From Gammaproteobacteria bacterium (GTDB taxonomy: Bacteria > Pseudomonadota > Gammaproteobacteria > Ga0077554 > Ga007554), in the NCBI GenBank assembly GCA_021731145.1, contig JAKFXX010000008.1:62001-126000 (forward strand): a stretch of DNA of 64,000 bases, given 5' to 3'. A program made the position numbers and the translations under genes. A model generated the notes under the pieces. It worked only from the letters and a program-made list of their open reading frames with translations. It made no database searches and was not told the DNA's origin. Shown here piece by piece: positions 55,276 through 64,000 of this stretch. Numbering within the stretch: the stretch's first letter is position 1; the number at the start of each line of letters is the position of its first letter.

Positions 55276-56763
55276 TCAACGCTTTCCGCCGCCCAGCAGC
55301 GAACCCAGCACCCCACGCAAAATTTGCCTGCCCAACTGACTGCCAACGGCGCGTGCTGCGCTCTTGGCCATCGTCTCCACGACGCTCTCGCGTTGACGTC
55401 CGCCTTGCGCCCTGGGCGCAGCCGTTTCGGTTTTCAGGGTTTCAGCAACAGAGCGTTGTGCGGCTTCTTCTTTTTGCGCGGCGGCGGATTCGGCGCGTTC
55501 CTTGATGATCTCATAGGCCGATTCGCGGTCAAGAAGCTTCTCGTAATGACCATAGATGGCGGACTGCTGAATAATCGTTTGCCGCTGCTGGGCGCTGATG
55601 GGGCCGACCAGGCTGTGCGGCGGACACATCAACGTGCGCTGCACTATAGTGGGTTTGCCGCTCTCATCAAGCAGTGACACCAGTGCCTCGCCTACACCCA
55701 GCTCGGTGATGACGCTGGCGACATCAAGATCGGGGTTGCTGCGGAAGGTTTCGGCGGCGGCGCGCACGGCCTTCTGGTCGCGCGGGGTAAAGGCACGTAG
55801 CGCGTGCTGCACGCGGTTGCCGAGTTGCCCGAGGATCTTGTCGGGGATGTCCAGCGGGTTCTGGCTGACGAAATACACGCCGACGCCTTTGGAGCGGATC
55901 AGCCGCACCACCTGCTCGACCTTTTCCAGCAGCGCGGGCGGCGCATCGTTGAACAGCAGGTGTGCCTCGTCAAAGAAGAACACCAGCTTGGGTTTGTCGC
56001 GGTCGCCGACTTCGGGGAGTTGCTCGAACAGTTCGGAGAGCAGCCACAGCAGGAAAGTGGCATAGAGCTTGGGCGATGTCATCAACTTGTCTGCGGCCAG
56101 GATATTGATTATGCCATAGCCGTTATCGCCGGTTTGTATGAGGTCATCGAGATTCAGCGCCGGTTCGCCGAAAAATTTCTCGCCACCTTGCGATTCGATG
56201 CTCAGCAGTGCGCGCTGAATGGCGCCGATGCTTGCCGCAGAGACGGTGCCGTATTCGGTGGTGAAGTCCTTGGCGTTATCACCCACGAACTGGAGCATGG
56301 CGCGCAGGTCTTTGAGATCCAGCAGCAGCAAGCCTTGATCATCGGCAATCTTGAATGCGAGCGTAAGAACGCCTTCCTGGGTGTCGTTCAGATTTAACAG
56401 GCGGGCCAGCAGCAGCGGCCCCATGTCGGATACGGTGGTGCGTACTGGGTGGCCCTGTTCGCCAAATACATCCCAGAAGGCTACGGGACAGCCGGAGAAA
56501 CTGAATCCCTCCAGCCCCATCTTCAGGACACGTTCCTTAACCTTTGGGTTGTCTACGCCCGGCTGGCTGAGGCCGGACAGGTCGCCTTTGACATCCGCCA
56601 TGAAGACGGGCACACCGATACGGCTGAAGCCTTCGGCCAGCCCTTGCAGGGTGATGGTCTTGCCGGTGCCGGTGGCCCCCGCAATCAGCCCGTGGCGGTT
56701 AGCCATGGCGGGCAGGAGATATTGGGGTTGTTCCCCCTTGCCGATCAACAATGGCTCAGTCAT
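55276..56763 (-). CDS. HerA-like ATPase, DUF853 / YjgR family
   Basis: 495 residues. Walker [21 protein letters not shown] near residues 30-37, then [19 protein letters not shown], Walker [17 protein letters not shown], and an arginine/sensor region [15 protein letters not shown]. Family members resemble HerA/FtsK pumps; role in cells is not established. The C-terminal glycine-rich tail ([13 protein letters not shown]) is characteristic. A DnaA-box-rich region lies upstream of it. Confidence 0.9.
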   Translation of the reverse strand: MTEPLLIGKGEQPQYLLPAMANRHGLIAGATGTGKTITLQGLAEGFSRIGVPVFMADVKGDLSGLSQPGVDNPKVKERVLKMGLEGFSFSGCPVAFWDVFGEQGHPVRTTVSDMGPLLLARLLNLNDTQEGVLTLAFKIADDQGLLLLDLKDLRAMLQFVGDNAKDFTTEYGTVSAASIGAIQRALLSIESQGGEKFFGEPALNLDDLIQTGDNGYGIINILAADKLMTSPKLYATFLLWLLSELFEQLPEVGDRDKPKLVFFFDEAHLLFNDAPPALLEKVEQVVRLIRSKGVGVYFVSQNPLDIPDKILGQLGNRVQHALRAFTPRDQKAVRAAAETFRSNPDLDVASVITELGVGEALVSLLDESGKPTIVQRTLMCPPHSLVGPISAQQRQTIIQQSAIYGHYEKLLDRESAYEIIKERAESAAAQKEEAAQRSVAETLKTETAAPRAQGGRQRESVVETMAKSAARAVGSQLGRQILRGVLGSLLGGGKR

Positions 56764-56892
56764 TCAATGCTCCTCGTTTTTTACCGCGATAACATGTTCT
56801 GGCTAGTGATGCAATATATCACTTGAGACATCCGTTCGAGAATTTTTCTAACCAATAAACGCTAACTCCTTATCGCTCCTTGGATTTATTGG

Positions 56893-57105
56893 TTATTCAC
56901 AAAATCTGTGGATAACTTTGTGGAGGAGTCATGGTCAACTGCGCCAAGGCCGCGTCATTGTTAGGGTTGTGACAAAATGATGACAAACTATCCGTTATAT
57001 AAAAATCAATATCAATCATTAAGTTAAACAATGTAAGCGGATGTTTTATAAAAAAATGACGATTTTCGACTTGCTCTATGCAAACCATCCCATTACTGTG
57101 CATAA
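56893..57105. other. Candidate replication origin (DnaA boxes and AT-rich block)
   Basis: Three perfect TTATNCACA boxes: TTATTCACA (56893-56901), TGTGGATAA (56907-56915, reverse) and TGTGCATAA (57097-57105, reverse). Between them lies a strongly AT-rich stretch, about 56990-57060. It occupies the 545-bp gap between the HerA-like gene and hemJ and lies 6.3 kb from rpmH, a usual neighbour of oriC. dnaA is not in the window. Confidence 0.45.
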
Positions 57106-57187
57106 AAAACTGGTCTAAGTCTAAAGCGTGGCATGAATATGCTGTGTACCAGGGTTTTCAGGAAGATGGGTTGGTGTCAATACGCGC

Positions 57188-57235
57188 TAAGCCGTCGTTC
57201 ATTGTAATCTGTACATTTAAAATGCTGGGAACGGC
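57188..57235 (+). repeat. 48-bp dispersed repeat, copy 2
   Basis: TAAGCCGTCGTTCATTG, TAATCTGTACATTTAAAATG, CTGGGAACGGC. Followed at once (57243-57270) by a fragment of the hairpin-type repeat family (CACCGTAAGGTGACAATGAG). Confidence 0.85.
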
Positions 57236-57308
57236 ATAAGGGGCCGTAATCACCGTAAGGTGACAATGAGGCTTAACCAGAAAAGCACCGGTTATTCCTT
57301 AACGGCCC

Positions 57309-57731
57309 CTAAAAAGGCTTGACGGTAACGAGTATCACTATTGCCATTAACAGCAATACCGAAACCTCGTTGAACCACCGGTAAAACACATGGCTGCGCT
57401 GGTTGCGATCATGTTTGAAATCCAGCATCAGTTTGCCGCAGTACGCATAATAGGCAACGAGAAACACCACCAGCATGAGCTTGGCGTGCAGCCAGCCCAT
57501 ATGAGAATAGGCCTGCCATGCGTAGTCGATGAGCATCCAGATGCCCATGGCGATGGTGAGGATGGCCCAGGGCAGTACGAAAAAGAACAGTTTGCGTTCC
57601 ATGATCTTGAAGCGTTCGATGGTTGCCGCATCTTCGGCCATGGCGTGATGAACAAACAGTCGCGGCAGGTAAAACAGTCCTGCGAACCACGCCGTCATGA
57701 ATATGATGTGGAATGCTTTGACCCAGAGCAT
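57309..57731 (-). CDS. hemJ: HemJ, protoporphyrinogen IX oxidase
   Basis: 140 residues from the ATG at 57731 (AAGGGATTATTC upstream), four membrane helices. Typical start MLWVKAFHIIFMTAWFAGLFYLPRLFVHH with the conserved His and Arg, and WLHAKLMLVVFLVAYY. Oxidises protoporphyrinogen in haem synthesis; hemF lies 3.1 kb away. Matches the HemJ/UPF0093 length. Divergent from the rhodanese gene. Confidence 0.92.
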   Translation of the reverse strand: MLWVKAFHIIFMTAWFAGLFYLPRLFVHHAMAEDAATIERFKIMERKLFFFVLPWAILTIAMGIWMLIDYAWQAYSHMGWLHAKLMLVVFLVAYYAYCGKLMLDFKHDRNQRSHVFYRWFNEVSVLLLMAIVILVTVKPF

Positions 57732-57876
57732 GAATAATCCCTTCCTTATTTTGGCCTTGGAGTGAGTATGTATTGTGAATATAACACCGGCCCGTTGTTT
57801 CGTGATGTGGCTAAAGCTCCGGTGCACTATTGCCGATGATAATAGAACTCAATACCAAGAGAACAGGAGAAACGTA

Positions 57877-58338
57877 ATGCCATTGTCCCCACGTTCTGCG
57901 TGGCATGGCTACGGGAAAGGCGCCGCTATTTTTGCGCTGATGATGTGGTTGTTGCTGCTGCCCGTTGCGGGTTTTGCCGCAGGTGAGGTGGTTCCCGAGA
58001 TCATCGCCGGAATTAGCCGGGTCGATGCTGAGAAGCTGATCGAGCTGGAGAGTCGCTCAAATCTGGTCATCGTAGATTCCCGTCTCCTCGTTGACCGCAG
58101 GCAAGGTTATATAGAAGGCTCCGTCAGCTTGACAGATACAGTAACCGATTGTGACTCCCTTGCGGCTGTGGCGCCGGACGTAAAGGCGCCGATCCTTTTT
58201 TACTGCAATGGCCCGCGTTGCCCGCGCAGTGCCAGGGCCGCAGGCATCGCGCAGGCATGCGGGTATCGCAAGGTCTACTGGTTGCGTGGTGGTTTTGATG
58301 AATGGAAGCAAAAAAAGTATCCCTACGTAAAGAAGTGA
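57877..58338 (+). CDS. Exported rhodanese-like protein
   Basis: 153 residues from ATG 57877 (CAGGAGAAACGTA upstream). Signal peptide (AAIFALMMWLLLLPVAGFAA), then a rhodanese domain: NLVIVDSRLLVDRRQGYIEGSV and the active-site loop FYCNGPRCPRSARAA with the catalytic Cys, then KVYWLRGGFDEWKQ. Probably handles sulphane sulphur or thiols in the periplasm. 22 bp before the GGDEF-EAL gene, so co-transcription is likely. Confidence 0.88.
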   Translation: MPLSPRSAWHGYGKGAAIFALMMWLLLLPVAGFAAGEVVPEIIAGISRVDAEKLIELESRSNLVIVDSRLLVDRRQGYIEGSVSLTDTVTDCDSLAAVAPDVKAPILFYCNGPRCPRSARAAGIAQACGYRKVYWLRGGFDEWKQKKYPYVKK

Positions 58339-58360
58339 TAGTGGACAATTATATCTCCCG

Positions 58361-60778
58361 ATGAGCTTCCCTCGCCTGTCATTGCGTACCCTTACCACGC
58401 TGCTGCTGGTGGTGTTGAGTATGGCATTAGTATTGTTGAGCGGCGAGATTTACCGCAGTGTTGCGCATGAAAACCAACGCCATGCCTTGATGGATCTTGT
58501 GAAGATCAAGGCAGCCGAGGCGTTGTCTGAGCTGGAAAATCAATCACTGGATATTGGTCTGGCCATCCAGCTTGAACCGGATTTCCGCCGCGCCTTTGAA
58601 CACAAGGATGCGGATAGGCTGAATTTTGAATTGGATAATCAATTTCAGCAGTACAGCGTTACGACGGGACAGGTGAAGCTGATAAGGTTGTCTGCCTATG
58701 ATATGAATTTTGCGTTAACGGCCCAGAGTTCGGCGGAATTGGTTGATGTCGCACGCAATACGGCTGTTTGTCCCTCGTTGCTGGAGCGCGCCCGTTTCCG
58801 TGCGGGAACGGCGCGTCTGCAGACTATCGCCGAGTTGTGCATGACGCCAGGGGGCCGGCCATATTATGCCGTGCTGGTGCCTGTCGGCGGTTTACATCCG
58901 GTGGGCTATATTAAAGTAGTGGTTGACCCGGCGCAAAGTCTGCGCTCTATCGATACCGCATTGGGGATGCCCGTAAGGATTTCCCTGAATGATGGCAGTG
59001 AGGCTTATGAGTCCAGCGCCTGGCAAGATCAGGGCGTCGCGCAAAACAAGCTGATTGCCGGCTATACCTTGAAGGATGAGCATGGCGGGAGTGTGCTGAA
59101 AATCTCTGCCATGACCGATATCAGCGCATTTAACCAGGATCTGGCCTACGCGCGCAATCTGGTAATGGGCGTCGGCGGTGCCATCACGCTGCTGGCAGTA
59201 TTTGTTGCCATGCTGCTGTTGCAGAAAACCACGCTGAAACCCATCGAATTACTGACCCGGCAATTGCGGGAGGTAAGGCAAGACCGAAAACATCTTGGCG
59301 AGCAAGTCGCCGTGCAAGGCGATGCCAAAGTGAGTGAGTTGGCTACTGTTTTTAATGAAATGAGCAGTGATCTGGATAAGTTATACCAGAAGCTGGAAAA
59401 AATGGCCTTTACCGATGCGCTGACGGCATTGCCTAACCGCGCGCAGTTTCATGAGATGCTTCGGCAAGCGGTATCGTTGAGCAGGACGCGTGAGAGCCGC
59501 TTTGGTTTGATTCTGCTGGATCTGGATGGATTCAAGGAAATTAATGATACCTTGGGTCATCATGTCGGCGATGTCTTGCTGCAGCAGGTGAGCGAGCGGC
59601 TGAAGAGAACTATCCAGTCAATAAATATCGTATGTCTGTTGGGCGCCGAAGATGATGCGCCGCATGTGCTGGCCGGGCAGGAGCCGGCGATGGCGCGCCT
59701 GGGAGGCGATGAGTTCGCCTTTCTTTTGCCTGCACTGACCAATGCGCAGGAAGTTATGACCGTAGCGCGTGAAATTACCGAAACCCTGCAGGCGCCTTTT
59801 GTTGTGGAAGGTAACACGGTGGCGATTGGCGGCAGCGTGGGAATTACCCTGTTTCCCGATCACGGCGAGGATGGCGAGACCCTGTTGCGGCGCGCGGATA
59901 TCGCATTGTACATTGCCAAGAACACCCGTAATGCCTACGCTCTTTATAATCCGGCACACGATCAAAACAGTGTTGACCAATTGACCCTGCGTGCCGAATT
60001 GCGCAACGCGATAGCTACAGGAGAGCTGGTGCTTCACTACCAGCCCAAACTGCACATCAAAACCGGGCGTATCCACGGTGTCGAGGCGTTGGTGCGTTGG
60101 CAGCATCCGCAGCATGGCTTGTTGATGCCGCCCCAATTTCTTCCTGTTGCGGAGCGCAGTGGTCTTATTGGGGTGTTGACGCAATGGGTGCTGGTGGAGG
60201 CGCTGCGCCAGCACAATGTCTGGCGGCGCGCGGGCCTGGATCTCAAGGTGGCGGTCAATCTTTCCTCGCGTGCGCTCTATGACCTGCGCTTGCCGGATCA
60301 GATCGCTCACCATTTAATGAGACTGCAGGTGCCCCCTTCCTCTCTGGAGCTCGAGATCACGGAAGACGCCATTATGATCGACCCCCAGCGCGCACTGGAG
60401 ATATTGGTGCGGCTGAATGCCATGAGAATCAAACTTTCCATCGACGATTTCGGCACCGGCTACTCGTCGCTGGGGTATCTTAAACGCCTGCCCGTCGATG
60501 AAATCAAAATAGACAAGACGTTCGTCATGGAAATGGAACAATCCCGGAGCGACGCCGCCATCGTCCATGCCACTATCGATCTGGCGCACAACCTTGGCCT
60601 GAACGTGGTAGCCGAAGGCGTCGAAAGCGAGGGGATGTTGAGCATGCTGGCAAGGTTGAATTGCGATACCGCGCAGGGTTTTTATGTCAGCCGTCCCATC
60701 CCGGGTGAGCTGATGCTGGAGTGGCTGTCCAAATCGCCCTATGCGCAAGACAAGTTAATGGTGGCGGAACGTGTGTGA
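58361..60778 (+). CDS. GGDEF-EAL c-di-GMP enzyme with periplasmic sensor domain
   Basis: 805 residues. TM1 (about 8-30), a periplasmic domain of about 230 residues without a haem motif, TM2 (LVMGVGGAITLLAVFVAMLLL), a HAMP-like segment, then GGDEF (448-452) and EAL (575-577) domains; DDFGTGYSSLGYLK is intact. Both motifs look active. About 25 residues more than usual (NIVCLLGAEDDAPHVLAGQ) precede ARLGGDEF. It shares its C-terminal half with the GGDEF-EAL protein at 27677, so they are paralogues with different sensors. Ligand unknown; the rhodanese neighbour hints at redox or sulphur signals. Confidence 0.9.
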   Translation: MSFPRLSLRTLTTLLLVVLSMALVLLSGEIYRSVAHENQRHALMDLVKIKAAEALSELENQSLDIGLAIQLEPDFRRAFEHKDADRLNFELDNQFQQYSVTTGQVKLIRLSAYDMNFALTAQSSAELVDVARNTAVCPSLLERARFRAGTARLQTIAELCMTPGGRPYYAVLVPVGGLHPVGYIKVVVDPAQSLRSIDTALGMPVRISLNDGSEAYESSAWQDQGVAQNKLIAGYTLKDEHGGSVLKISAMTDISAFNQDLAYARNLVMGVGGAITLLAVFVAMLLLQKTTLKPIELLTRQLREVRQDRKHLGEQVAVQGDAKVSELATVFNEMSSDLDKLYQKLEKMAFTDALTALPNRAQFHEMLRQAVSLSRTRESRFGLILLDLDGFKEINDTLGHHVGDVLLQQVSERLKRTIQSINIVCLLGAEDDAPHVLAGQEPAMARLGGDEFAFLLPALTNAQEVMTVAREITETLQAPFVVEGNTVAIGGSVGITLFPDHGEDGETLLRRADIALYIAKNTRNAYALYNPAHDQNSVDQLTLRAELRNAIATGELVLHYQPKLHIKTGRIHGVEALVRWQHPQHGLLMPPQFLPVAERSGLIGVLTQWVLVEALRQHNVWRRAGLDLKVAVNLSSRALYDLRLPDQIAHHLMRLQVPPSSLELEITEDAIMIDPQRALEILVRLNAMRIKLSIDDFGTGYSSLGYLKRLPVDEIKIDKTFVMEMEQSRSDAAIVHATIDLAHNLGLNVVAEGVESEGMLSMLARLNCDTAQGFYVSRPIPGELMLEWLSKSPYAQDKLMVAERV

Positions 60779-60836
60779 ATGCCGATGGCAAGGTGGCTCT
60801 GCAGTGGGAGATAGATCTATCCATTCTGGGATATAA

Positions 60837-61784
<948 letters not shown>

Positions 61785-61861
61785 TTCAAAAAATTACCGC
61801 CGAGAACGTCAAGTTCGCCACTACCGTCCTGATCTTATGATAGCTTGGCGTTCTTTGCGGT

Positions 61862-62698
61862 TTAATCATTGCCAGGTTTGCACGCGCCGCGGCAGGGTAT
61901 GCTGATGCGCTCGCGCACGGTGGCATCCAGGCGTAGCGCGGTCAATGTCCCGCCCCACACGCAGCCTGTATCCAGGTGGTGGACACCTTGCGCGTCACAT
62001 ATCCCCAGTGTCGACCAGTGACCAAACACAATCTCCATATCCGCGCTGGCGCGGCCTGACGCCATAAACCACGGCAGGTGGCCGGGTGACTGCGTGCCGG
62101 GAGCGCCCTTTTCTTTTAGCGCCAAGCGCCCCTCACCGTCGCAATAACGTAACCGCGTAAGGCAGTTGGTGATAAAGCGTAACCGGGCAGCGCCCATCAA
62201 TGCGGCTGACCATTGATCAGGCCCATCACCGTAGATAGCGGCAAGATAGTCGTGATATCCACTTCCGCGCAACGCGCCCTCTACCTCGGCGGCGCAGCCC
62301 CGCGCTGTGGCAAGATCCCACTGCGGCGGCAGCCCGGCATGAAGCATGGTGATGCCCAGCGTGGCATCGTGGTGCAGGAGGGGCCGATGGCGCAGCCATT
62401 CGAGCAGTTTTTCGCGGTCCGGTGCTTGCAGGACATCATGGAAAGTATCGTTGCGGCGCGGGCGCGCATGACCACCCGCTACCGCGAGCAAATGGATGTC
62501 ATGATTGCCCAGCACGGTCACCGCATGCGCCCCCAGGTCCCGCACGAAGCGTAACACCTCAAGAGACTGCGGCCCACGGTTGACCAGATCTCCGGCAAAC
62601 CACAATTGATCTTGCCGTGGATCAAAGGTGATGTTGTCGAGCAGGGCCATCAGGTCATCGAAGCAGCCCTGAATATCACCGATGGCATAGACCGCCAC
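61862..62698 (-). CDS. apaH: ApaH, symmetrical diadenosine tetraphosphatase
   Basis: 278 residues. Metallophosphatase motifs YAIGDIQGCFDDL, FAGDLVNRGPQSLEVLRF and VLGNHDIHLLAVAGG. Cleaves Ap4A and can de-cap RNA 5' NpnN ends. Follows dps by 6 bp on the same strand. Its substrate-recognition C-terminus (VFGHWSTLGI) is complete. Confidence 0.96.
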   Translation of the reverse strand: MAVYAIGDIQGCFDDLMALLDNITFDPRQDQLWFAGDLVNRGPQSLEVLRFVRDLGAHAVTVLGNHDIHLLAVAGGHARPRRNDTFHDVLQAPDREKLLEWLRHRPLLHHDATLGITMLHAGLPPQWDLATARGCAAEVEGALRGSGYHDYLAAIYGDGPDQWSAALMGAARLRFITNCLTRLRYCDGEGRLALKEKGAPGTQSPGHLPWFMASGRASADMEIVFGHWSTLGICDAQGVHHLDTGCVWGGTLTALRLDATVRERISIPCRGACKPGND

Positions 62699-62704
62699 GC
62701 GGAT

Positions 62705-63175
62705 TTAACCCTCGATCAGGCTGCGCAGCATCCAGGCGGTTTTTTCATGCACCTGCATACGCTGGGTGAGCAGATCCGCCGTGGGCTGATCGTTGGCTTT
62801 CTCGACTGCCGGAAAGATGGAGCGCGCGGTACGCGCCACGGCCTCTTGTCCCTCGACCAGCAGCTTGATCATCTCCTCGGCCTTGGGTACGCCGGCTGTT
62901 TCGGGGATGGAGCTTAAGCGCACAAATTCGGAATAGGTGCCGGGAGCAGGGAAGCCCAAGGCGCGGATGCGTTCCGCAATCAGGTCAACAGCGAGCGCCT
63001 GTTCGTTGTATTGCGCCTCGAACATCAGGTGCAGGGTCTGGAACATCGGCCCGGTCACATTCCAGTGGAAGTTGTGGGTCTTGAGGTAAAGCGTATAGGT
63101 ATCCGCCAGTAACCGTGATAGTCCATCCACAATTTCAGCGCGGTCTTTTTTCGAAATGCCGATGTCTATCTTCAT
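62705..63175 (-). CDS. dps: Dps-family iron-storage / DNA-protection protein
   Basis: 156 residues from the ATG at 63175 (GGAAAGGATTAT upstream). Four-helix ferritin-like fold with the ferroxidase residues in [20 protein letters not shown] and [23 protein letters not shown]. No lysine-rich N-terminal tail, so DNA binding is uncertain. Divergent from rpmH. Confidence 0.92.
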   Translation of the reverse strand: MKIDIGISKKDRAEIVDGLSRLLADTYTLYLKTHNFHWNVTGPMFQTLHLMFEAQYNEQALAVDLIAERIRALGFPAPGTYSEFVRLSSIPETAGVPKAEEMIKLLVEGQEAVARTARSIFPAVEKANDQPTADLLTQRMQVHEKTAWMLRSLIEG

Positions 63176-63270
63176 ATAATCCTTTCCTTTCCCTTTGAAT
63201 TTAAAAATTATTTTACTGCCATGTGCGAATATTGCATAACCCGTTGCTGATGTAAAGGGCGTTGTTTTGG

Positions 63271-63300
63271 TTGACACGGCCTGCCTTATCTAGGTATCTT
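63271..63300 (+). promoter_or_regulatory. Promoter of rpmH
   Basis: TTGACA (63271-63276) and TATCTT (63295-63300), 18 bp apart, about 80 bp upstream of rpmH. Confidence 0.55.
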
Positions 63301-63379
63301 ATCCGGCTTTATGTTTGGTTGTCGCCATGTGCGGCCCCGTTCCACCCATTTGTTGTCGTTCAAAATATCGGATAAAGCT

Positions 63380-63514
63380 ATGAAAAGAACATTTCAACCT
63401 AGCGTTATCAAGCGCAAGCGTACTCACGGATTTCGCGCACGCATGAGCACGCCAGGCGGTCGCCTGGTGATCAAGCGCCGTCGCGCCAAGGGCAGGACGC
63501 GCCTGTCAGCCTGA
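63380..63514 (+). CDS. rpmH: RpmH, ribosomal protein L34
   Basis: 44 residues, [19 protein letters not shown] and the Arg/Lys-rich end, the normal L34 length. Start ATG 63380; the open frame upstream is leader. First gene of rpmH-rnpA-yidD. Confidence 0.98.
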   Translation: MKRTFQPSVIKRKRTHGFRARMSTPGGRLVIKRRRAKGRTRLSA

Positions 63515-63531
63515 TCGGCGACCCCGCCGCT

Positions 63532-63945
63532 TTGAGCCTGATGCTGGCCCCCACCCTGGTTGTTACTGTTGATTCCAGGCAGGGGTCGGCTTCGGAGAAG
63601 AGCTTCGGCAGGTGCTGCCGGCTCACCCGGCCCAGTGAATACAAGCTTGTTTTTGATGGGCAATATAAGTCTTCGGGTGGCGTGCTGGCCGTGCGTGCGC
63701 GGAAAAACGGCAGTGATTCCGCGCGTTTGGGTCTGGTAATATCGAAAAAAAGCATAAAAAATGCGGTGGGCCGTAATCGCATCAAGCGTTTGACGCGAGA
63801 GAGCTTTCGTCAGCACCAAGCCCGTCTTGCGGGCCTGGATGTGGTGGTGATGAGCCGCGCGGGCGCGGGGGATGTGCCCAATAGCAAAATATTCGCAATC
63901 CTGAGCAGGCATTGGGAAACCCTCGAACGATGGAAAAAATCCTGA
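63532..63945 (+). CDS. rnpA: RnpA, RNase P protein component
   Basis: 137 residues from TTG 63532 or 134 from ATG 63541. The RNA-binding RNR motif VISKKSIKNAVGRNRIKRLTRE is intact, preceded by RLTRPSEYKLVF. The N-terminus is about 20 residues longer than the standard start near KSFGRCCRL, so the true start may be further in. It begins 17 bp after rpmH, as usual. Confidence 0.95.
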   Translation: MSLMLAPTLVVTVDSRQGSASEKSFGRCCRLTRPSEYKLVFDGQYKSSGGVLAVRARKNGSDSARLGLVISKKSIKNAVGRNRIKRLTRESFRQHQARLAGLDVVVMSRAGAGDVPNSKIFAILSRHWETLERWKKS

Positions 63946-64000
63946 CCTTCATGATACGGGGCTACCGTTACCTGCTGAGCCCGTTCCTGGGTAACAACTG
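63930..64000 (+). CDS. yidD: YidD, membrane-protein insertion factor, 3' end cut by the window
   Basis: The first 23 complete codons read MEKILTFMIRGYRYLLSPFL then GNN, the family start (RGY...SPFLG) before the window ends. It overlaps rnpA by 16 bp, as commonly seen. YidC would be expected next. Confidence 0.9.
   Translation, partial: MEKILTFMIRGYRYLLSPFLGNN

Noticed and set aside
63176-63379. Replication origin directly upstream of rpmH
   Set aside because: No TTATNCACA box is visible and only a normal promoter is present; the stretch near 57 kb is much better.

Overview
The window reads as a chromosomal segment of a gammaproteobacterium with respiratory, probably autotrophic metabolism. 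Several gene orders are typical of that class: hisI-hisE-tatA-tatB-tatC; miaB, phoH, ybeY, corC, lnt on one strand; mutY-yggX; and rpmH-rnpA-yidD at the right edge. A complete System I cytochrome c maturation operon, a c-type cytochrome, a c-heme sensor and aerobic haem synthesis (hemF, hemJ) point to a cytochrome-rich respiratory chain. SbtA with its PII-like partner SbtB is a bicarbonate-uptake module, which suggests CO2 fixation. Two perfect FNR/ANR boxes suggest regulation by low oxygen. Genus and species cannot be told from this window.

Layout. 0-5 kb: a truncated BTAD regulator, a papain-like peptidase fused to an alpha/beta-hydrolase behind an FNR box, and an FGE-fold membrane protein without the catalytic cysteines. 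4.9-12.9 kb: ccmABCDEFGHI plus a TlpA-like lipoprotein, with a 240-bp terminal-inverted-repeat element between ccmB and ccmC. 13-17.6 kb: bioA, ilvD and sbtA-sbtB. 17.9-23.9 kb: a DUF6671 protein, a zinc-ribbon protein, and an overlapping operon htpX - bacterial voltage-gated sodium channel - P-type ATPase. 24.5-30.1 kb: cytochrome c, two stand-alone beta-propeller proteins and a GGDEF-EAL protein with two predicted haem sites. 30.4-37.9 kb: tat/his genes, a trypsin-like protease, a beta-helix protein and two VanZ-like proteins. 38-42 kb: an ABC-2 exporter, a PLD-like protein and a HepT/MntA toxin-antitoxin pair. 42.3-64 kb: mostly housekeeping genes (GST, yggX, mutY, tRNA-Gly, thiS-thiG, ppk, lnt-corC-ybeY-phoH-miaB, csp, HerA-like ATPase, hemJ, rhodanese, a second GGDEF-EAL protein, hemF, apaH, dps, rpmH, rnpA, yidD).

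Small repeats are unusually rich here. One hairpin-rich element sits in frame inside two unrelated proteins (the FGE-fold protein and the P-type ATPase). A 48-bp intergenic repeat occurs three times almost unchanged. A looser hairpin family, several nested palindromes and a MITE-like element fill other gaps. A 213-bp stretch near 57 kb holds three consensus DnaA boxes around an AT-rich block, 6.3 kb from rpmH, and is a candidate replication origin.

The best candidates for something not yet described are the in-frame repeat, the cytochrome/propeller/dual-haem c-di-GMP cluster, the peptidase-hydrolase fusion locus, and the class-II FNR promoter whose predicted start lies inside a 35-codon ORF.
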